Source: Tissierella sp. MB52-C2
GTDB lineage: Bacteria; Bacillota; Clostridia; Tissierellales; Tissierellaceae
Length of the DNA stretch: 64,000 nucleotides
Reading direction: 5' to 3'
NCBI RefSeq assembly: GCF_030931715.1
Contig: NZ_CP133261.1
Coordinates: 310,001-374,000 of the forward strand
Positions 62,213 to 64,000 of the stretch are shown piece after piece. The stretch's first letter is position 1. Every line of letters begins with the position of its first letter. The translations under genes and the position numbers were made by a program. The notes beneath the pieces are model-generated. The model made no database searches and was not told where the DNA came from. It saw nothing but the letters and a program-made list of their open reading frames with translations.

Positions 62213-62239
62213 GAAGAGTATATAGAAAGGATGTATAGA

Positions 62240-62593
62240 ATGAGAGAAATAAAAGAATTTGGGGCAGATACCGTATATTTTGTTCATTATTCTAAACTTC
62301 CAGAAGATATTTCTGCCACTTATGTACACAAAGTAGTGGGAGTTGGCTTCCTGATAAATGTAAAAACAGGAATTATTGAAGATATTATGGTAACATTAAT
62401 TTCAGATTTATGTAAGGAGTTCTTAGCATATCTAATAGTAGGACACAATATCGATAGAGATGGAATAGATGAAATTATTGAGAGGATTGATAATCGGTTC
62501 TTTGGTTATTCACAAAAAGCTGTTATGGTATGTATCAGAGGAATATATGCTAGATACACACAATGGAAGGAGAAGAATAAGAAAGTTAACTAA
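62240..62593 (+). CDS. DUF3870 domain protein
   Basis: A 117-residue protein without membrane segments: DTVYFVHYSKLPEDISATYV, VVGVGFLINVKTGIIEDIMV, and near the C terminus QKAVMVCIRGIYARYTQW. The pattern fits the DUF3870 family, which has no known function; from memory such genes occur beside catabolic acyl-CoA and amino-acid genes. I chose the ATG at 62240, nine bases after AAAGG; the ATG at 62231 directly abuts that site. It lies in the catabolic cluster downstream of BKACE. Confidence 0.75.
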   Translation: MREIKEFGADTVYFVHYSKLPEDISATYVHKVVGVGFLINVKTGIIEDIMVTLISDLCKEFLAYLIVGHNIDRDGIDEIIERIDNRFFGYSQKAVMVCIRGIYARYTQWKEKNKKVN

Positions 62594-62622
62594 TGATTAG
62601 AAGAATAAATATTTTAAGATTT

Positions 62623-62660
62623 AATACTAATGAATGATAAACCTCATTAGTATTATTTTC
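62623..62660 (+). terminator. Terminator after the DUF3870 gene
   Basis: AATACTAATGA / TCATTAGTATT with a TATTTTC tail. Confidence 0.75.
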
Positions 62661-62746
62661 TATGGAGGTTTTTAGATATATATTTCACATATTTCATTGA
62701 GAGAATTCATACATATTTATACTAATAAATGCAATATTCCATTCAT

Positions 62747-62800
62747 TTTCAAAATATATTGAAATATATGTTGCAAAAAACACCCAGTTATTACTATAAT
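62747..62800 (+). promoter_or_regulatory. Promoter and upstream palindrome of the mutase gene
   Basis: TTGCAA (62771-62776), 18 bases, TATAAT (62795-62800). Immediately upstream lies the perfect palindrome TTTCAAAATATATTGAAA (62747-62764), a possible activator or repressor site. So the mutase has its own controlled promoter rather than relying on the BKACE operon. Confidence 0.6.
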
Positions 62801-62857
62801 AGACTTAGGTAGAACTTTTTAGAAAGACCATAAGTTACCATAATAGGAGGTAAGAAA

Positions 62858-64000
62858 ATGTTTGATAATAAAAAGATCGATGAAATTAAATCCTCGGTTG
62901 ATCAATGGGAAAAAGAAGTGGTAGAGAAGTCTATAGCCAGATTTCCAGAAAGGAAAGAAACGTTTACAACAGGATCAAATATAGAAGTAGATAGGCTATA
63001 TACTCCTGTTAATGTGGAGGAAATGAATTATAATGAAGATTTAGGTCTTCCAGGAGAATATCCATTTACTAGAGGTGTTCAATCTACCATGTATAGGGGT
63101 AGACTTTGGACAATGAGACAATATGCTGGATTTGCATCGGCAGAAGAGTCAAATGGAAGATATAAATATCTTTTGGAGCAAGGACAAACTGGGCTTAGTG
63201 TTGCCTTTGACTTACCTACACAAATAGGATATGATTCAGATGATGGTTTATCTGAAGGAGAAGTTGGTAAGGTTGGAGTAGCCATAGACTCATTAAGAGA
63301 TATGGAAACTTTATTTGATGGTATACCTTTAGATAAAGTAAGTACATCAATGACTATAAATGCCCCTGCATCTGTTTTATTGGCAATGTATATTGCTGTT
63401 GCAGAAAAACAAGGTGTATCAAAAGAAAAATTGAGAGGGACTATTCAAAATGATATTTTAAAGGAATACATAGCAAGAGGCACTTATATATTCCCACCTG
63501 AACCATCTATGAGATTAATAACAAATATATTTGAATATTGCTCAAAGGAAGTTCCAGGATGGAATACCATAAGTATTAGTGGATATCACATAAGAGAAGC
63601 GGGCTCTACTGCATCACAGGAAGTTGCGTTTACATTGGCTGACGGTATAGCTTATGTTGAAGCAGCTATTAAAGCAGGACTTGATGTAGATGATTTTGCA
63701 CCGAGATTATCATTTTTTTTCAATGCTCATAATGATTTACTAGAAGAAGTTGCTAAGTATAGAGCAGCGAGAAGACTTTGGGCTAAGATAATGAAGGAAA
63801 GATTTAATGCAAAGAATCCAAAATCAATGCAACTTAAATTCCATACTCAAACAGCAGGTTCTACCTTAACAGCTCAACAACCTGATAACAATATAATAAG
63901 AGTTACAATTCAAACATTAGCAGCAGTTCTTGGTGGAACTCAATCTCTTCATACAAATTCAAGGGATGAGGCACTGGCATTACCTACTGAAGATTCTGTT
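62858..64000 (+). CDS. B12-dependent acyl-CoA mutase, methylmalonyl-CoA mutase large-subunit family (3' end missing)
   Basis: The first 381 residues of a mutase that runs off the window. TAGGAGG precedes the ATG. Motifs: [85 protein letters not shown] and [14 protein letters not shown]. Numbering coincides with Propionibacterium MutB as I recall it: Q197, R207, Y243, H244 and R283 are conserved, but position 75, Tyr in MutB, is Gln here. R207, which holds the carboxylate of methylmalonyl-CoA, is kept. It rearranges a branched acyl-CoA using adenosylcobalamin; the B12-binding small subunit should follow outside the window. Confidence 0.9.
   Translation, partial: MFDNKKIDEIKSSVDQWEKEVVEKSIARFPERKETFTTGSNIEVDRLYTPVNVEEMNYNEDLGLPGEYPFTRGVQSTMYRGRLWTMRQYAGFASAEESNGRYKYLLEQGQTGLSVAFDLPTQIGYDSDDGLSEGEVGKVGVAIDSLRDMETLFDGIPLDKVSTSMTINAPASVLLAMYIAVAEKQGVSKEKLRGTIQNDILKEYIARGTYIFPPEPSMRLITNIFEYCSKEVPGWNTISISGYHIREAGSTASQEVAFTLADGIAYVEAAIKAGLDVDDFAPRLSFFFNAHNDLLEEVAKYRAARRLWAKIMKERFNAKNPKSMQLKFHTQTAGSTLTAQQPDNNIIRVTIQTLAAVLGGTQSLHTNSRDEALALPTEDSV

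Overview
The window is AT-rich and gene-dense, with strong AGGAGG-type ribosome binding sites and occasional TTG and GTG starts. It carries a full set of spore-formation genes (spoVG, spoVT, a spoVB-like flippase, yabP, yabQ, spoIIE). Together with a desulfoferrodoxin-type superoxide reductase, rubredoxin, crotonase and 3-hydroxybutyryl-CoA dehydrogenase, amino-acid and B12-dependent catabolic genes, and an apparent selenocysteine codon, this points to a strictly anaerobic, spore-forming, amino-acid-fermenting member of the Clostridia/Tissierellia. I cannot name the species from the sequence.

Layout. 0-3.3 kb: the end of a livF gene, then a nitroreductase, tag, an AhpD-like protein and an AIM24-family protein. 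3.3-3.65 kb: a decayed relic fusing the start of a nitroreductase to the end of an NAD(P)HX epimerase; intact relatives of both halves lie in this window (0.6-1.1 kb and 10.0-10.6 kb). 3.9-9.8 kb: an SsuABC/NMT1-like ABC transporter, a split AtuA-type pair, and an acetamidase/formamidase-family protein, probably one uptake-and-catabolism cassette. 10-15.3 kb: nnrE, tldD/tldE, two unknown genes, a thioredoxin-fold ArsC/Spx-like gene whose first redox cysteine is an in-frame TGA (probable selenoprotein, invisible to ordinary gene calling), and rubredoxin. 15.3-18.7 kb: threonine aldolase, a Gfo/Idh/MocA oxidoreductase, a nicotinamidase-like hydrolase and xpt. 18.8-26.4 kb: a Crp/Fnr regulator followed by a BMP-type nucleoside ABC transporter, a flavoprotein lacking the redox-active cysteines, and a uridine-phosphorylase-like enzyme: a nucleoside salvage unit. 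26.5-37.3 kb: a questin-oxidase-like protein, tyrS with its T-box and an unusual tandem palindromic repeat in the leader, superoxide reductase, an rRNA methyltransferase, a cobalamin adenosyltransferase, a PAS-PP2C phosphatase, crt-hbd, an LCP ligase and murC.

37.5-58.4 kb is the conserved Firmicute 'yab' chromosomal block: spoVG-glmU-prs-pth-mfd-prsA-spoVT-spoVB-like-yabN-hup-yabO-yabP-yabQ-divIC-yabR-spoIIE-tilS-hpt-ftsH. It links cell-wall precursor supply, PRPP and purine salvage, DNA repair, translation quality control and sporulation. Two regulatory signals stand out: a sigma-H-like promoter before spoVG, and a promoter with a 21-bp spacer and an embedded 0A box before spoIIE.

58.4-64 kb looks catabolic: a structured leader with a terminator, a dicarboxylate/amino-acid:cation symporter, a class III aminotransferase overlapping a beta-keto-acid cleavage enzyme (BKACE), a DUF3870 protein, and the start of a B12-dependent acyl-CoA mutase cut by the window end. 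The cobalamin adenosyltransferase at 31 kb could supply the mutase cofactor. I saw no tRNA or rRNA genes, CRISPR arrays, transposases or prophage.
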